Shown here: positions 54,831 to 64,000 of the stretch, one piece after another
How positions within the stretch are numbered: position 1 is the first letter of the stretch
Layout of the letters: each line of letters opens with the position of its first letter
NCBI RefSeq assembly: GCF_002706745.1
Contig: NZ_CP017702.1
Location: 1-64,000 of the forward strand
DNA from: Companilactobacillus farciminis KCTC 3681 = DSM 20184
Lineage (GTDB): Bacteria > Bacillota > Bacilli > Lactobacillales > Lactobacillaceae
Length of the DNA: 64,000 bases
Reading direction: 5' to 3'
Position numbers and translations under genes: made by a program
The notes under the pieces: model-generated
Database searches by the model: none
Told to the model about the DNA's origin: nothing
The model's input: only the letters and a program-made list of their open reading frames with translations

Positions 54831-55782
54831 TCCATTCTTTAGTGTAACCAGTTAAATGTTTATTCAAGAATTCATAATCAATTTTTCTAAGCATCTGCAA
54901 TCTATCAACTTGTTTCAAATTGTTTTGATTCTTTTCAATTAGAAAATCTAAATACTGATAGTCTTTATCAGACTCACTATTTTTCAGAATGGCGGCCGTT
55001 TTGTAGCCAATGTAGTCATCTTCTTTAGGAAAAACAAATTTAATATTCGGATTAGCTTTTTGTATTTTTTGACCAACGATATCATCCACCACCGCAACGT
55101 ATATCTCACCTGATTTCAGCATCTGACTTAAACCATTCGGATCATCATAGACTTTGAGAATATTTGGTTTTAAATTATTTAACTCCATAAACATCGTCTT
55201 GCTATCTAATTGACCCGTATCAACAAATACTGACGTTACTTGCTTGCGCTGATAATGACCTTGCACCATATAAAGCATTTGTGGACCTAATTCAGTTGTA
55301 ATATTAGGCACTGCAATGCTGCTTTCTAACCCAGCATCCCACAACTGATCCCATGAATAAATTTCCCCGACTTTGTTAGCGTTATAGACTACACCCAAGC
55401 GTTTAACCTGATATGGAATACTATTCGTCTCCTTGGCTATTTTTTGTTGCTGCTTAGATAAAAGTCCAAAGTTCTTCAACTTGGAAAAATCTAATTTTTT
55501 AAACCGTGCTTCTTTATTGCCTGCCACAGCATCTTTTTGTAGCAGCTCAATAATATCAATTCCAGCATCGCTATTTTCTAAGCGTTCTTTATCATTTCCA
55601 AATTCTGTTTTAATCGTTAAATCGTATTTCTTACTGAATGGTTCCCAAATATCCCTTTTTTCTTGTCTAGAAGAATTCTTAAATGTGGAAATTGTTAAAT
55701 CGTCCTTTGCTTGCGTACAACCACTTGCCAATAGGACAATCGTCGTCAATATAACGATAAATCCAATCCTTTTCTTCATCAT
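54814..55782 (-). CDS. ABC-type extracellular solute-binding lipoprotein, orphan
   Basis: The N-terminus is a lipoprotein signal with lipobox LASGC at residues 19-23. The mature part resembles PotD/iron-type periplasmic binding proteins: LTISTFKNSSRQEKRDIWEP, an IDIIELLQKDAVAG strand, VKRLGVVYNANKVG and IAVPNITTELGPQMLY. No permease or ATPase gene is next to it, so it either serves a remote transporter or acts as a sensor. It is 322 residues. The substrate is unknown. Confidence 0.85.
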   Translation of the reverse strand: MMKKRIGFIVILTTIVLLASGCTQAKDDLTISTFKNSSRQEKRDIWEPFSKKYDLTIKTEFGNDKERLENSDAGIDIIELLQKDAVAGNKEARFKKLDFSKLKNFGLLSKQQQKIAKETNSIPYQVKRLGVVYNANKVGEIYSWDQLWDAGLESSIAVPNITTELGPQMLYMVQGHYQRKQVTSVFVDTGQLDSKTMFMELNNLKPNILKVYDDPNGLSQMLKSGEIYVAVVDDIVGQKIQKANPNIKFVFPKEDDYIGYKTAAILKNSESDKDYQYLDFLIEKNQNNLKQVDRLQMLRKIDYEFLNKHLTGYTKEWNEIIN

Positions 55783-55927
55783 GATTGATTCCCCTTATGC
55801 TTTTATTATTAGTTTCAGCATAACAAGAATTCTCATTTATTAAAAGAGATGAAATTTAGATAATCTTGTAACGTTATAGCGGCCAATGAGGTTCCAATTA
55901 TCATTCGATAAATACTAGCCAATATAA

Positions 55928-55964
55928 AAAAAGAACCTCATCAGATTTTTACATCCAATGAGGT
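55928..55964 (-). terminator. terminator after mnmG
   Basis: On the minus strand the stem ACCTCAT/ATGAGGT with a 16-base loop is followed by TTCTTTTTTT. Confidence 0.65.
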
Positions 55965-55973
55965 CCATTTTAT

Positions 55974-57881
55974 TTATTTTGCTTCAGGTAATTTAGCAAT
56001 CTTACCTTGTTCAATATAAACACTCAAAATACCAATATCAGCAGGGTTAACACCACTGATACGACTAGCTTGAGCAATTGTTTGAGGATTGATCTTGGTT
56101 AGCTTTTGAACTGCTTCAGTAGCTAAACTATCAACCTTTGTGTAATCAATACGTTCAGGAATCTTCTTTGATTCCATCTTCTTCAAACGTTCGATACGCA
56201 TCTTTTCTTTCTTGATATAGCCATCATACTTAGTAGCGATTTCTACTTGTTCAGCCACACGGCGGTCAACTGGATAATCAGCTTCTCCAATCATGTCGAT
56301 GATATCTGAATAGTGTACTTCTGGTCTTCTCAAGAAGTGATCAGCCAAAATTCCATCTTTCAATGGCTTCAAGTCATGTGCTTTCAAGAATGGTAGAGCC
56401 ATCTTAGGTGTGATCATCTTACGTGAAAGGCGTTTTAATTCCATTTCAATAGTTTGACGCTTTTCTTTGAAGGCGTCATAACGCTTGTCACTAATTAAGC
56501 CTAATTTGTAACCATAGTCTGTTAAACGTAAATCGGCATTATCGTGACGCAAAATCAAACGATATTCAGCACGACTAGTCAACAAACGGTAAGGTTCGTT
56601 AGTTCCCTTAGTAACTAAGTCGTCAATTAAAACACCGATATAAGCTTCATCACGACGCAAGATAAATGGATCCTTACCTTCGGCACGTAAAGCAGCGTTG
56701 ATACCAGCCATGATTCCTTGTCCAGCAGCTTCTTCATAGCCAGAAGTTCCGTTCATTTGACCGGCTGTAAAGAGGTTCTTAACAATCTTAGTTTCAAGGT
56801 TTAATTTCAATTGCCAAGGTTCGATAACATCGTATTCAATGGCGTAACCAGGACGCATCAACTTAGCATTTTCTAGTCCGGCTACAGAATGCAACATCTT
56901 CAATTGAACTTCTTCAGGCATTGAAGTTGAGAAATCACCTACGTAATATTCCTTAGTATCTTTACCTTCTGGCTCCAAGAAGATTTGGTGTCTTGGCTTG
57001 TCAGCGAAACGAACAATCTTATCTTCAATTGAAGGACAATATCTTGGTCCTACACCTTTGATCACACCAGAGAACATTGGTGCACGGTCAAGGTTTTCAC
57101 GGATGATTTTGTGAGTATCAGCGTTTGTATAAGTCATCCAGCAAGAAATTTGATGTTGTAAGTAATTTGAATCTGGTGTCTCAAATGAGAAGTGGTTTGG
57201 TTCTTTGTCACCAGGTTGTTCAATTGTTTCGTCAAAGTTGATAGTGTTCTTGTTAACACGTGGAGGTGTACCAGTCTTGAAACGTGTCAATTTGAAACCA
57301 TGCTTTTCAAGATCTTCTGAAAGTTTGATTGAAGGAATACTGTTATTAGGACCTGATGAATACATCAATTCTCCAATAATAATCTTTCCTCGTGAAGAAG
57401 TACCAGCTGTCAAAACTACTGACTTAGCGTGATATCTAGCTCCAGTTGCTGTGACGATACCTTTGCAGACACCATCTTCAACAATCAATTTTTCGGCGAT
57501 TCCTTGACGCAATGTCAAATTAGGCTCGTCTTCTAGAACATCTTTCATCATACGGTGATACATGTTCTTATCAGCTTGAGCACGCAAGGCACGAACCGCT
57601 GGACCTTTACCAGTATTGAGCATTCTCATTTGAATGTAGGTCTTATCAATGTTGCGACCCATTTCTCCACCTAAGGCATCGATTTCACGAACAACGATTC
57701 CTTTAGCGGGTCCACCAACGGAAGGATTACATGGCATAAAAGCGACCATATCCAAGTTGATAGTAATTAAAAGTGTTTTTTGGCCCATTCTGGCAGCAGC
57801 CAAAGCAGCTTCTGAACCAGCGTGACCGGCACCTACAACGATGACGTCATAAGTCTCTGAATCAAATTCCTTAATATCCAT
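55974..57881 (-). CDS. mnmG: tRNA uridine-5-carboxymethylaminomethyl modification enzyme MnmG
   Basis: With MnmE, MnmG (GidA) adds the carboxymethylaminomethyl group to wobble U34 of several tRNAs, using FAD. Seen: the FAD motif [20 protein letters not shown] near residue 11, [26 protein letters not shown]-type central region, [18 protein letters not shown] and [20 protein letters not shown]. The start is ATG 57881, nine bases after AGGTG; an ATG four codons earlier is too close. It follows mnmE at 20 bp. Confidence 0.96.
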   Translation of the reverse strand: MDIKEFDSETYDVIVVGAGHAGSEAALAAARMGQKTLLITINLDMVAFMPCNPSVGGPAKGIVVREIDALGGEMGRNIDKTYIQMRMLNTGKGPAVRALRAQADKNMYHRMMKDVLEDEPNLTLRQGIAEKLIVEDGVCKGIVTATGARYHAKSVVLTAGTSSRGKIIIGELMYSSGPNNSIPSIKLSEDLEKHGFKLTRFKTGTPPRVNKNTINFDETIEQPGDKEPNHFSFETPDSNYLQHQISCWMTYTNADTHKIIRENLDRAPMFSGVIKGVGPRYCPSIEDKIVRFADKPRHQIFLEPEGKDTKEYYVGDFSTSMPEEVQLKMLHSVAGLENAKLMRPGYAIEYDVIEPWQLKLNLETKIVKNLFTAGQMNGTSGYEEAAGQGIMAGINAALRAEGKDPFILRRDEAYIGVLIDDLVTKGTNEPYRLLTSRAEYRLILRHDNADLRLTDYGYKLGLISDKRYDAFKEKRQTIEMELKRLSRKMITPKMALPFLKAHDLKPLKDGILADHFLRRPEVHYSDIIDMIGEADYPVDRRVAEQVEIATKYDGYIKKEKMRIERLKKMESKKIPERIDYTKVDSLATEAVQKLTKINPQTIAQASRISGVNPADIGILSVYIEQGKIAKLPEAK

Positions 57882-57901
57882 TTCTTCATTCACCTATATA
57901 A

Positions 57902-59293
57902 TTATTTTCCTAAACAAAATTGTGAGAATAGTTGTGTAATCAATTCATCTTGATAACTTTCACCGGTAATTTCTCCGAGAGTGTCCCAGCAAGCCGTCAT
58001 ATCGATTTGTACTAGATCGATAGGCATTCCTGCTTCAATTCCAGAAATAACGTCATTGAGGCTATTTTTGGCTTTACGGAGCAAACCTGCTTGACGAGCA
58101 CTAGTAATAATGACGTTGCTGCTGTTGTTATCTTCGATTCCGGCATTGAACAATTTACTGATTGTTTGTTTGATAGTTTCAATTCCGTCATTCTTGATTG
58201 CTGAAGTCTTCAAGATCACATCGTCAGCTTTCAATTGCACCACTGATTCAGGCGTAATCACAGGCATCAAATCTACTTTGTTAAAGATTACGATTCGACG
58301 TTTATCTTGAGTAGCATCGAGTAATTCCAAATCGTCCTCTTCTAATTCACGACTAGAATCTAAGACTAGAATGACCAAATCTGCACCCTTTAAAGCTGCC
58401 TTAGAACGCTCAACACCAATTTTTTCAACCTTATCTTCAGTATCACGAATACCAGCCGTATCGATCAATTTCAAAGGCACACCGTCGATATTGACGTATT
58501 GTTCAACCACATCTCTAGTTGTCCCGGCAACATCAGTTACGATTGCTTTCTCTTCATCCAAAAGGCGATTCAACAAACTGGATTTACCAACATTTGGCTT
58601 TCCGACAATAGCGGTAGCTAATCCGTGTTGTAAAATTTCACCACTATCAGCAGTTTTTAATAAACTGTCGATACTCTTGCTGACAGTCTTGGCTTTTTCT
58701 AAAAGCATCTTCGTAGTCATCTGGTCAGTATCATATTCTGGATAATCAATATTTACTTCTACTTGAGCTAATGAATCCAAGATTTCTTGACGCAAATTAG
58801 AGATCAAATGATGCAAATTTCCATCCAATTGATTAACAGCTACTTGCATAGCTTTGTCCGTTTTGGCACGGATCAAATCCATCACTGATTCAGCTTGCGT
58901 TAAATCGATTCGACCATTCAAAAAGGCACGTTTAGTAAATTCACCTGGTTCGGCCATTCTAGCGCCATAAGCTAACAATAATTGCAGAACTTTGTTAGTA
59001 GCAACTATACCCCCGTGGGTATTTATTTCGATGATATCTTCTCGTGTGAAAGTCTTTGGTGCTCGCATTACAGAGACCATAACTTCATCGATCAATGAAT
59101 TATCGCTAGGGTCGTAAATGTGACCGTAGTTGATTGTGTGACTGGCAACTTTAGCTAAATCACGTCCCTTGAAAACTTTTTTGGCAACATCAACTGCTTG
59201 ATCTCCTGACATCCTGACGATTGAGATAGCACCTTCCCCAGGAGGCGTCGAAATTGCAGCAATAGTGTCATATTCGGTTACTGAACTTGGCAT
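57902..59293 (-). CDS. mnmE: tRNA modification GTPase MnmE
   Basis: MnmE is the GTPase partner of MnmG. The N-terminal folate-binding domain begins [18 protein letters not shown]. The G1 motif [15 protein letters not shown] is near residue 222, [20 protein letters not shown] is the switch region and NKVDL is the G4 motif. The C-terminal CLGK is the expected catalytic tail. The start MPSSVTEYD at 59293 follows AAGGAAGG; the longer frame crosses a terminator. Confidence 0.96.
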   Translation of the reverse strand: MPSSVTEYDTIAAISTPPGEGAISIVRMSGDQAVDVAKKVFKGRDLAKVASHTINYGHIYDPSDNSLIDEVMVSVMRAPKTFTREDIIEINTHGGIVATNKVLQLLLAYGARMAEPGEFTKRAFLNGRIDLTQAESVMDLIRAKTDKAMQVAVNQLDGNLHHLISNLRQEILDSLAQVEVNIDYPEYDTDQMTTKMLLEKAKTVSKSIDSLLKTADSGEILQHGLATAIVGKPNVGKSSLLNRLLDEEKAIVTDVAGTTRDVVEQYVNIDGVPLKLIDTAGIRDTEDKVEKIGVERSKAALKGADLVILVLDSSRELEEDDLELLDATQDKRRIVIFNKVDLMPVITPESVVQLKADDVILKTSAIKNDGIETIKQTISKLFNAGIEDNNSSNVIITSARQAGLLRKAKNSLNDVISGIEAGMPIDLVQIDMTACWDTLGEITGESYQDELITQLFSQFCLGK

Positions 59294-59326
59294 AAAATAT
59301 TTCCTTCCTTGTTTTTGAGCATAAAA

Positions 59327-59366
59327 AAAGTGCATAATCCGCCAATGTTTGACGGAAAAGCACCTT
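59327..59366 (-). terminator. terminator between yidC and mnmE
   Basis: On the minus strand the outer stem AAGGTGC/GCACTTT and the inner stem TCCGTCAA/TTGGCGGA are followed by TTTTTTT. It supports the shorter mnmE start. Confidence 0.7.
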
Positions 59367-59437
59367 GACTACTTTTCTATATACGATATATGAATAATTT
59401 CAAAAAACATCTTAACGAGATTTTTTGAAATTGTCAA

Positions 59438-60280
59438 TTATTTTCGATTCTTGTAAACACGTTTCTTAGCTTTTCTAAGTCGACGTTGTTTTTCTTTCTC
59501 AGCTTCCGCAGCTTCTCTTTGTTCACGACGATACTTGAACGGATTTTGGAAAGCCAATGTCTGGAGAACTTGGAACGCATTAGTTATTACCCAGTAAATT
59601 GTAATAGCTGATGGGAAAGTTAATGCTGGTACGAAGATAAAGATTGGCATAACCCAAGTCATGATCTTTGTCGTCGAATTTTGTGTTGGCTGTGAGTAGC
59701 TAGAAATGTAAGTACTTAAGAAAGTAAATACAGCCGCTAAGATAGCCATAATGTAATATGGATCGGCCTTACCAAGTTGCATCCATAAGAAACTACCATT
59801 ACGAAGTTGAGTTGTCTTATAAATAGCTTGATACAAAGCAAACATAACTGGTAGTTGAATTACCAATGGCAAACATCCAGCTACTGGGTTTACTCCCGCC
59901 TCACTATAAAGTTTTTGTGTCTCATCACGTAGTTTTTGTTGAGTGTCCACATCTTTAGCAGAATATTTCTTTTGAAGAGCCTGCATTTGAGGTTGGATCT
60001 TCATTTGCTTATTCATACTCTTGATTTGGTACCAGTTAAGTGGCAACAAGATAACTCTCACTAAAATAGTGAAGATGATGATTGCCCATCCATAACTATT
60101 ATTCACTAATGAAGCTAACCAAAGAATGAATCTAGAAAAACTATAAATAACGTAATGATCCCAGAATCCCGTACTATTACTTGTGATTGGCTCGTTTAGG
60201 TTTGAACATCCAGCTAAAACCAAGACAACACTAAGTAATAGAGCAACACCTATGTATTTCTTTAAGCTTTTTTTATTCAC
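59438..60280 (-). CDS. yidC: membrane protein insertase YidC/OxaA
   Basis: YidC inserts and folds membrane proteins with or without SecYEG. The N-terminus is a lipoprotein-like signal (VVLVLAGCSNL, Cys near residue 25). Five membrane helices follow, with the conserved Arg in FTILVRVILLPLNWYQ and GCLPLVIQLPVMFALYQAI. The C-terminal tail is highly basic (about 40 residues, KRVYKNRK end), as needed for ribosome contact. No jag/khpB gene follows, although it commonly does in lactobacilli. Confidence 0.95.
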   Translation of the reverse strand: MNKKSLKKYIGVALLLSVVLVLAGCSNLNEPITSNSTGFWDHYVIYSFSRFILWLASLVNNSYGWAIIIFTILVRVILLPLNWYQIKSMNKQMKIQPQMQALQKKYSAKDVDTQQKLRDETQKLYSEAGVNPVAGCLPLVIQLPVMFALYQAIYKTTQLRNGSFLWMQLGKADPYYIMAILAAVFTFLSTYISSYSQPTQNSTTKIMTWVMPIFIFVPALTFPSAITIYWVITNAFQVLQTLAFQNPFKYRREQREAAEAEKEKQRRLRKAKKRVYKNRK

Positions 60281-60310
60281 TTTTACACCTATTAGTCATA
60301 TTTTTTAACT

Positions 60311-60652
60311 CTATTTTAATACATTACCTAATTTCAATAAATGTACAATATTTTTTTTCGTCTCAAACATATCTAAATCTACTGCCGGTTTTCTAGCTAT
60401 AATCAAGAAATCCAATTCAGCAGGAAGCTCTGGCTTCAATTCTAATAGTGATTGGCGTACGTATCTTTTAATACGATTACGACCAACTGCTGTATGTGAA
60501 ACTTTTTTTCCGACTGAAAGTCCTACACGAAAATGTTTTTGTCCCTCTTTAGGCATCTTGTATAAGACAAAATTGCGATTTGCAACTGAAGCCCCGTTGG
60601 AATAGACATATTGAAACTCATTTTCTTTTTTTATTCGATAGCTTTTTCTCAT
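60311..60652 (-). CDS. rnpA: ribonuclease P protein component
   Basis: RnpA is the protein part of RNase P, which matures tRNA 5' ends. The 113-residue protein has [20 protein letters not shown] at the N-terminus, [23 protein letters not shown] with the diagnostic RNRIKR, and DFLIIARKP. It follows rpmH, separated by a hairpin. Confidence 0.95.
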   Translation of the reverse strand: MRKSYRIKKENEFQYVYSNGASVANRNFVLYKMPKEGQKHFRVGLSVGKKVSHTAVGRNRIKRYVRQSLLELKPELPAELDFLIIARKPAVDLDMFETKKNIVHLLKLGNVLK

Positions 60653-60681
60653 ATGTCACCAGTCTACTCTCGTTTTGTAAT

Positions 60682-60710
60682 AAAAAAAGACCACCAAATG
60701 TTTAGTGATC
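60682..60710 (-). terminator. hairpin between rpmH and rnpA
   Basis: On the minus strand the 10-bp stem GATCACTAAA/TTTGGTGGTC (two G-U) is followed by seven T. It may partly terminate the rpmH transcript so that L34 is made in excess over RnpA. Confidence 0.7.
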
Positions 60711-60718
60711 CTTCAAAA

Positions 60719-60859
60719 CTAAGCTGATAATACTTTACGACCCTTTTTACGGCGTCTTGCTAAAACTTTGCGACCATTACTTGTACTCATTCTCTTCATG
60801 AAACCATGGACGCGTTCACGGTGACGCTTCTTTGGTTGAAATGTTCTCTTTGTAGTCAT
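60719..60859 (-). CDS. rpmH: 50S ribosomal protein L34
   Basis: The 46-residue protein is unmistakable: [20 protein letters not shown], then [17 protein letters not shown] and [10 protein letters not shown]34 is very basic and sits inside the large subunit. GGAGG is seven bases before the ATG. It begins the leftward rpmH-rnpA-yidC-mnmE-mnmG series next to oriC, as in most bacteria. Confidence 0.97.
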   Translation of the reverse strand: MTTKRTFQPKKRHRERVHGFMKRMSTSNGRKVLARRRKKGRKVLSA

Positions 60860-60989
60860 CAGTAAACCTCCTGACTCTTATATTTAATTAAAATTCACTT
60901 CTTCAGACAATTGCTTAACTAGCATATCATGTTATGACGATTTTTTAAATAACTAATTTCCTATAAATACAAGTTTTTTTTAGAAAGTT

Positions 60990-61357
60990 TTTCGCAATTT
61001 CAATTGTGGATAAAAAAATAAAACTTTCATAACCTTTTTTATCCACAGACGTTTTAACAGAGTTTTGCCCTGTGGATTTTTACTGTGTTTTAGTTTTCCA
61101 CAGGATTGTTTATTTTTTGTTTTTTCTTTGTAACAGCTGAAATAAAGGCTTTTTCTTGACTGTTAATTGTGGATAACTGTGTTAATAATTATCCACAGCC
61201 TATATTTTCCACAGAGATGTGGATTAAGAAATTACCCGTTGTTATTTCTTCTAAATTTAAACGTGTGTTCTGTGGAAAACTATTGTTTAGAATGATAAAC
61301 TATAAACTGTCATTTTAGGGAAAAAATTATCCACAACTACAGATTGGGGGGAAATAA
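60990..61357. other. oriC, upstream DnaA-box cluster
   Basis: The rpmH-dnaA gap holds perfect TTATCCACA boxes (either strand) at 61005, 61039, 61168, 61189 and 61327. Near-perfect boxes lie at 61071 (TGTGGATTT), 61094 (TTTTCCACA), 61205, 61218 and 61271. The stretch is AT-rich. This is the incA/incB-like half of a bipartite Firmicute origin. The gap 60860-60989 has no gene. Confidence 0.95.
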
Positions 61358-62734
61358 TTGCAAAATATTAATAACTCAACAGATCCAAAGCTGACTGAAT
61401 TTTGGGATTTCTTTACTAATAAGTTAAGATCTCAATTAACTTCAGTCAGCTATTCGACTTGGGTTGAAAGTGCTGATCCCTTATGCATTGATGGAAATAA
61501 CATTTATATTTCTGTACCAACCAAGCTTCACAAAGATTATTGGGAACGTAACTACACAGAAAAAATTGCTATTTACTCATATGAATTTAATGGAACTGAA
61601 CTAAATCCAATAATTGAAAACGATGAAGACAAAACAAAAAAAGAGGAGCAAACTATTGCTCCCCACATTGAACCAGAAACTACTTCTGCTCAGCCTAAAC
61701 ATGTTTTTCATAATTCGCATTTAAATCCGAAATATACTTTTTCTTCTTTTATTGTTGGTAGCGGTAATCAGATGGCACATGCGGCTGCACTTGCGGCTGC
61801 TGAAGATCCAGGTGGAGTATACAATCCACTCTTCATCTATGGAGGCGTTGGTTTAGGGAAAACACATTTAATGCAAGCCGTCGGTCATCAAATGATCAAA
61901 CTAGATCCATTGGCCAAAGTTAAATATGTGACTAGCGAAACCTTTGCGAATGACTTTATCAATTCAATTCAAACGAGAACTCAAGACGAATTTAGACAAG
62001 AATACCGAAACGTCGATCTACTATTAATAGATGACGTTCAATTTTTCGCTAAAAAAGAGGGGACTCAAGAAGAATTCTTCCATACTTTTAACGAGCTTTA
62101 CGAAAATGGCAAGCAAATCGTGATGACTTCAGATCGTTTGCCTAAAGAAATCCCAGAATTGCAAGCACGTTTAGTTTCTCGATTTACTAGCGGTCTTTCA
62201 GCTGATATTACAGCACCGGATCTTGAAACTAGAATTGCCATTCTGCGCAACAAAGCTAAAGCTGAACACCTAGAAATTCCAAATGACACACTATCTTACA
62301 TTGCAGCGCAAGTTGACACGAATGTACGTGAACTTGAGGGTGCACTTATTCGCGTTCAAGCTTATTCGACGACTCAAAATACTGATATTACTAAATCAGT
62401 CGCCGCTGATGCTTTGAGAGATTTCAAACGAACTAACGACCGCAACGGACTTTCGATCAGCAAGATTCAAAGTAAAGTTGCCAAATTTTATCACGTGACC
62501 GTTCAAGATATCAAAGGTAAGAAGCGGGTAAAATCAATCGTTGTTCCACGACAAATCGCGATGTATTTATCTCGAGAACTAACTGATAAGTCTCTACCAC
62601 AAATCGGAATGGAATTTGGCGGTAAAGACCACACGACAGTAATGCATTCTTGTGATAAAATATCCGAATTGCTCATTAAAGATGCTGACTTGAAACGCTC
62701 AGTCAACGAACTAAAAGATGACCTCAGAAATTAA
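61358..62734 (+). CDS. dnaA: chromosomal replication initiator DnaA
   Basis: DnaA binds DnaA boxes and melts oriC. Domain I is residues 1-90, with a short linker to about 125. The AAA+ domain has FIYGGVGLGKTHLMQAVGH near residue 163, LLIDDVQFFAKKEGTQEEFF near residue 224 and the sensor-2 Arg region. Domain IV has the DNA-binding signature GGKDHTTVMHSCDKI near residue 426. The start is a TTG with GGGGGG upstream. A DnaA box lies 22 bp before the start, consistent with autoregulation. Confidence 0.97.
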   Translation: MQNINNSTDPKLTEFWDFFTNKLRSQLTSVSYSTWVESADPLCIDGNNIYISVPTKLHKDYWERNYTEKIAIYSYEFNGTELNPIIENDEDKTKKEEQTIAPHIEPETTSAQPKHVFHNSHLNPKYTFSSFIVGSGNQMAHAAALAAAEDPGGVYNPLFIYGGVGLGKTHLMQAVGHQMIKLDPLAKVKYVTSETFANDFINSIQTRTQDEFRQEYRNVDLLLIDDVQFFAKKEGTQEEFFHTFNELYENGKQIVMTSDRLPKEIPELQARLVSRFTSGLSADITAPDLETRIAILRNKAKAEHLEIPNDTLSYIAAQVDTNVRELEGALIRVQAYSTTQNTDITKSVAADALRDFKRTNDRNGLSISKIQSKVAKFYHVTVQDIKGKKRVKSIVVPRQIAMYLSRELTDKSLPQIGMEFGGKDHTTVMHSCDKISELLIKDADLKRSVNELKDDLRN

Positions 62735-62892
62735 CATGTTAACAACTTTGAGTTTTTCCCACAGTTATCCACAGCTGTTAATAACATGTATTTTTCTATA
62801 AGAATCAACCATCAGAAGAGTTTTCCACAGTTTTAACAGTGCCTACTACTACTTCTATCTTTATATTAATTAATTAAAAAAGGGAGTTACCT
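62735..62892. other. oriC, dnaA-dnaN DnaA boxes
   Basis: This gap has a perfect TTATCCACA at 62765 and TTTTCCACA at 62821, plus AACATGTTAACA-type AT-rich repeats. It is the incC-like second half of the origin, where unwinding is expected downstream of dnaA in Bacillus-type origins. Confidence 0.8.
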
Positions 62893-64000
62893 ATGAAATT
62901 TTCTATTGATCGATCAAAGTTCATTAATCAAACTAGTAACGTTCAACGAGCAATTTCGACAAAGACAACTATTCCTATTTTGACAGGAATGAAATTAGAT
63001 CTTTCGGAATCAGGCTTAACAATTACAGGAAGCAATTCAGATATTTCCATCACATCATTTATTTCGAAAGATGATAACGATAACGACTTGAAAATCGAAA
63101 GTACTGGTTCAATTGTTTTACCAGCTAGATTTTTCAATGAAATCATCAAAAAACTTCCTGGCGACAATTTTGAATTAGAAGTTTTGAACAATAATCAAAC
63201 TCTAATCAAATCTGGAGTTTCAGAATTTACAATTAACGGCTTAGATGCTGTAAATTATCCACATCTTCCCGAAGTAGAAACTGATAATCAATTAGTTTTA
63301 CCAACTGATGTTTTCAAAGAAGTTGTTAACCAAACTGTTATCGCTGTTTCAACTCAAGAAAGTCGTCCAGTTCTAACTGGTGTTAACTTCTTGATCACAA
63401 GCGAAGGCCTAACAGCAGTTGCAACTGATAGTCACCGTCTTTCACAAAGAAAGATCAACATCACTAGCGATGAAGACTACAACTTGATCATTCCTGGTAA
63501 GAGTTTGACTGAATTAGTTAGAACTATCAGCGACACAGTCAAAGAAATCTCAATGTCGATTTCAGAAAACCAAGTTTTATTCAGTTTTGACAATATTATG
63601 TTCTACTCAAGATTGCTTGATGGAAGATATCCTGAAACTGACCGCTTGATTCCTGATGAATCCAATACTCGTTTGACTTTTGATTCATCAAGTTTTCTAG
63701 CTTCAGTTGAACGTGCTTCACTTCTTTCTCATGAAAGTAGAAACAACGTTATCAAGTTAGAAATCAAGGCTGTTGATAAAAAAGCCACTCTTTACGGAAA
63801 TTCACCAGAAGTTGGTACCGTAGAAGAAGTTCTTGATTGCGAAAATATCGAAGGCGACGATTTGGAAATTTCGTTCAACCCTGATTATCTAAAGGATGCT
63901 TTAAGATCATTCGGAAGTAACACAAATATTGAAATGAGTTTTACTTCTCCATTACACCCATTTACTTTAAGACCGGTGGAAGATCGCGATAATTTCGTTC
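62893..64000 (+). CDS. dnaN: DNA polymerase III beta sliding clamp, partial at 3' end
   Basis: DnaN is the ring-shaped processivity clamp. The visible 369 residues include MKFSIDRSKFINQTSNVQRA, GLDAVNYPHLPEV, VAVSTQESRPVLTGV (written here as IAVSTQESRPVLTGV) and ATDSHRLSQRKI. The C-terminal part begins PLHPFTLRPVEDRDN and only about ten residues should be missing beyond the window. AGGGAG precedes the ATG. The dnaA-dnaN order is standard. Confidence 0.97.
   Translation, partial: MKFSIDRSKFINQTSNVQRAISTKTTIPILTGMKLDLSESGLTITGSNSDISITSFISKDDNDNDLKIESTGSIVLPARFFNEIIKKLPGDNFELEVLNNNQTLIKSGVSEFTINGLDAVNYPHLPEVETDNQLVLPTDVFKEVVNQTVIAVSTQESRPVLTGVNFLITSEGLTAVATDSHRLSQRKINITSDEDYNLIIPGKSLTELVRTISDTVKEISMSISENQVLFSFDNIMFYSRLLDGRYPETDRLIPDESNTRLTFDSSSFLASVERASLLSHESRNNVIKLEIKAVDKKATLYGNSPEVGTVEEVLDCENIEGDDLEISFNPDYLKDALRSFGSNTNIEMSFTSPLHPFTLRPVEDRDNFV

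Overview
This window carries the chromosomal replication origin of a low-GC Firmicute of the Lactobacillaceae. The protein set (PepC, CopY-type repressor, heme-dependent cydABDC, two acetate kinases, a DXS-like orphan) and the AT-rich codon use suggest a Companilactobacillus-like lactobacillus. That genus call is an inference. No tRNA, rRNA, IS element, prophage or CRISPR array was seen.

Layout. (1) 1-7.1 kb, minus strand: response regulator, VanS-like histidine kinase, D,D-carboxypeptidase and MurE form a cell-wall operon. Next to it is a thiol-redox group of trxB, a DsbA/FrnE-like protein and a 44-aa Cys protein, with an ArsR-rhodanese regulator upstream. Nearly every frame here is broken by single-base indels (two dozen or more), while the next 57 kb has none, so sequence error is likelier than decay. 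(2) 7.2-11.9 kb: DUF1129, ychF, DUF951, parB, parA and rsmG, a conserved origin-proximal block. (3) 12-23.9 kb: mixed metabolic and regulatory genes (ElaA, CopY-like, EAL, pepC, gatD, ackA, an ECF S component, proC, two tandem DUF975 genes, TipA-like MerR, pyridoxine/HMP kinase, an Asn/Gln-rich membrane protein, XRE). (4) 24-39.6 kb: a respiratory region with cydABDC, polyprenyl diphosphate synthase, MenA and NDH-2. Also here are a second ackA, a coiled-coil protein, a GT2 glycosyltransferase and a TetR/antiporter pair. (5) 39.7-55.8 kb: transport and envelope genes (DUF1003, amtB, kup, ClC channel, amino-acid permease), nagB, pncA, a DXS-like enzyme, an oxidoreductase and an orphan solute-binding lipoprotein. 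(6) 56-64 kb: mnmG, mnmE, yidC, rnpA and rpmH leftward, oriC with many DnaA boxes, then dnaA and dnaN rightward.

How the genes fit together. NDH-2, a menaquinone prenylation pair and cytochrome bd could form an NADH-to-oxygen chain. No heme genes or head-group menaquinone genes are present here, so heme and a DHNA-like precursor may come from outside, as in other respiring lactobacilli. ParAB and a parS-like site at 53.66 kb belong to origin segregation.

Signals not explained by gene content: an over-represented palindrome CGTTATAACG (six perfect copies, four CGTTATAGCG variants, two everted forms); a matched 24-bp operator before both trxB and the arsR-rhodanese gene; a structured terminator-bearing leader before the ClC gene; a 160-bp imperfect inverted repeat at 40.6 kb; and an alpha/beta hydrolase whose nucleophile serine is glycine.
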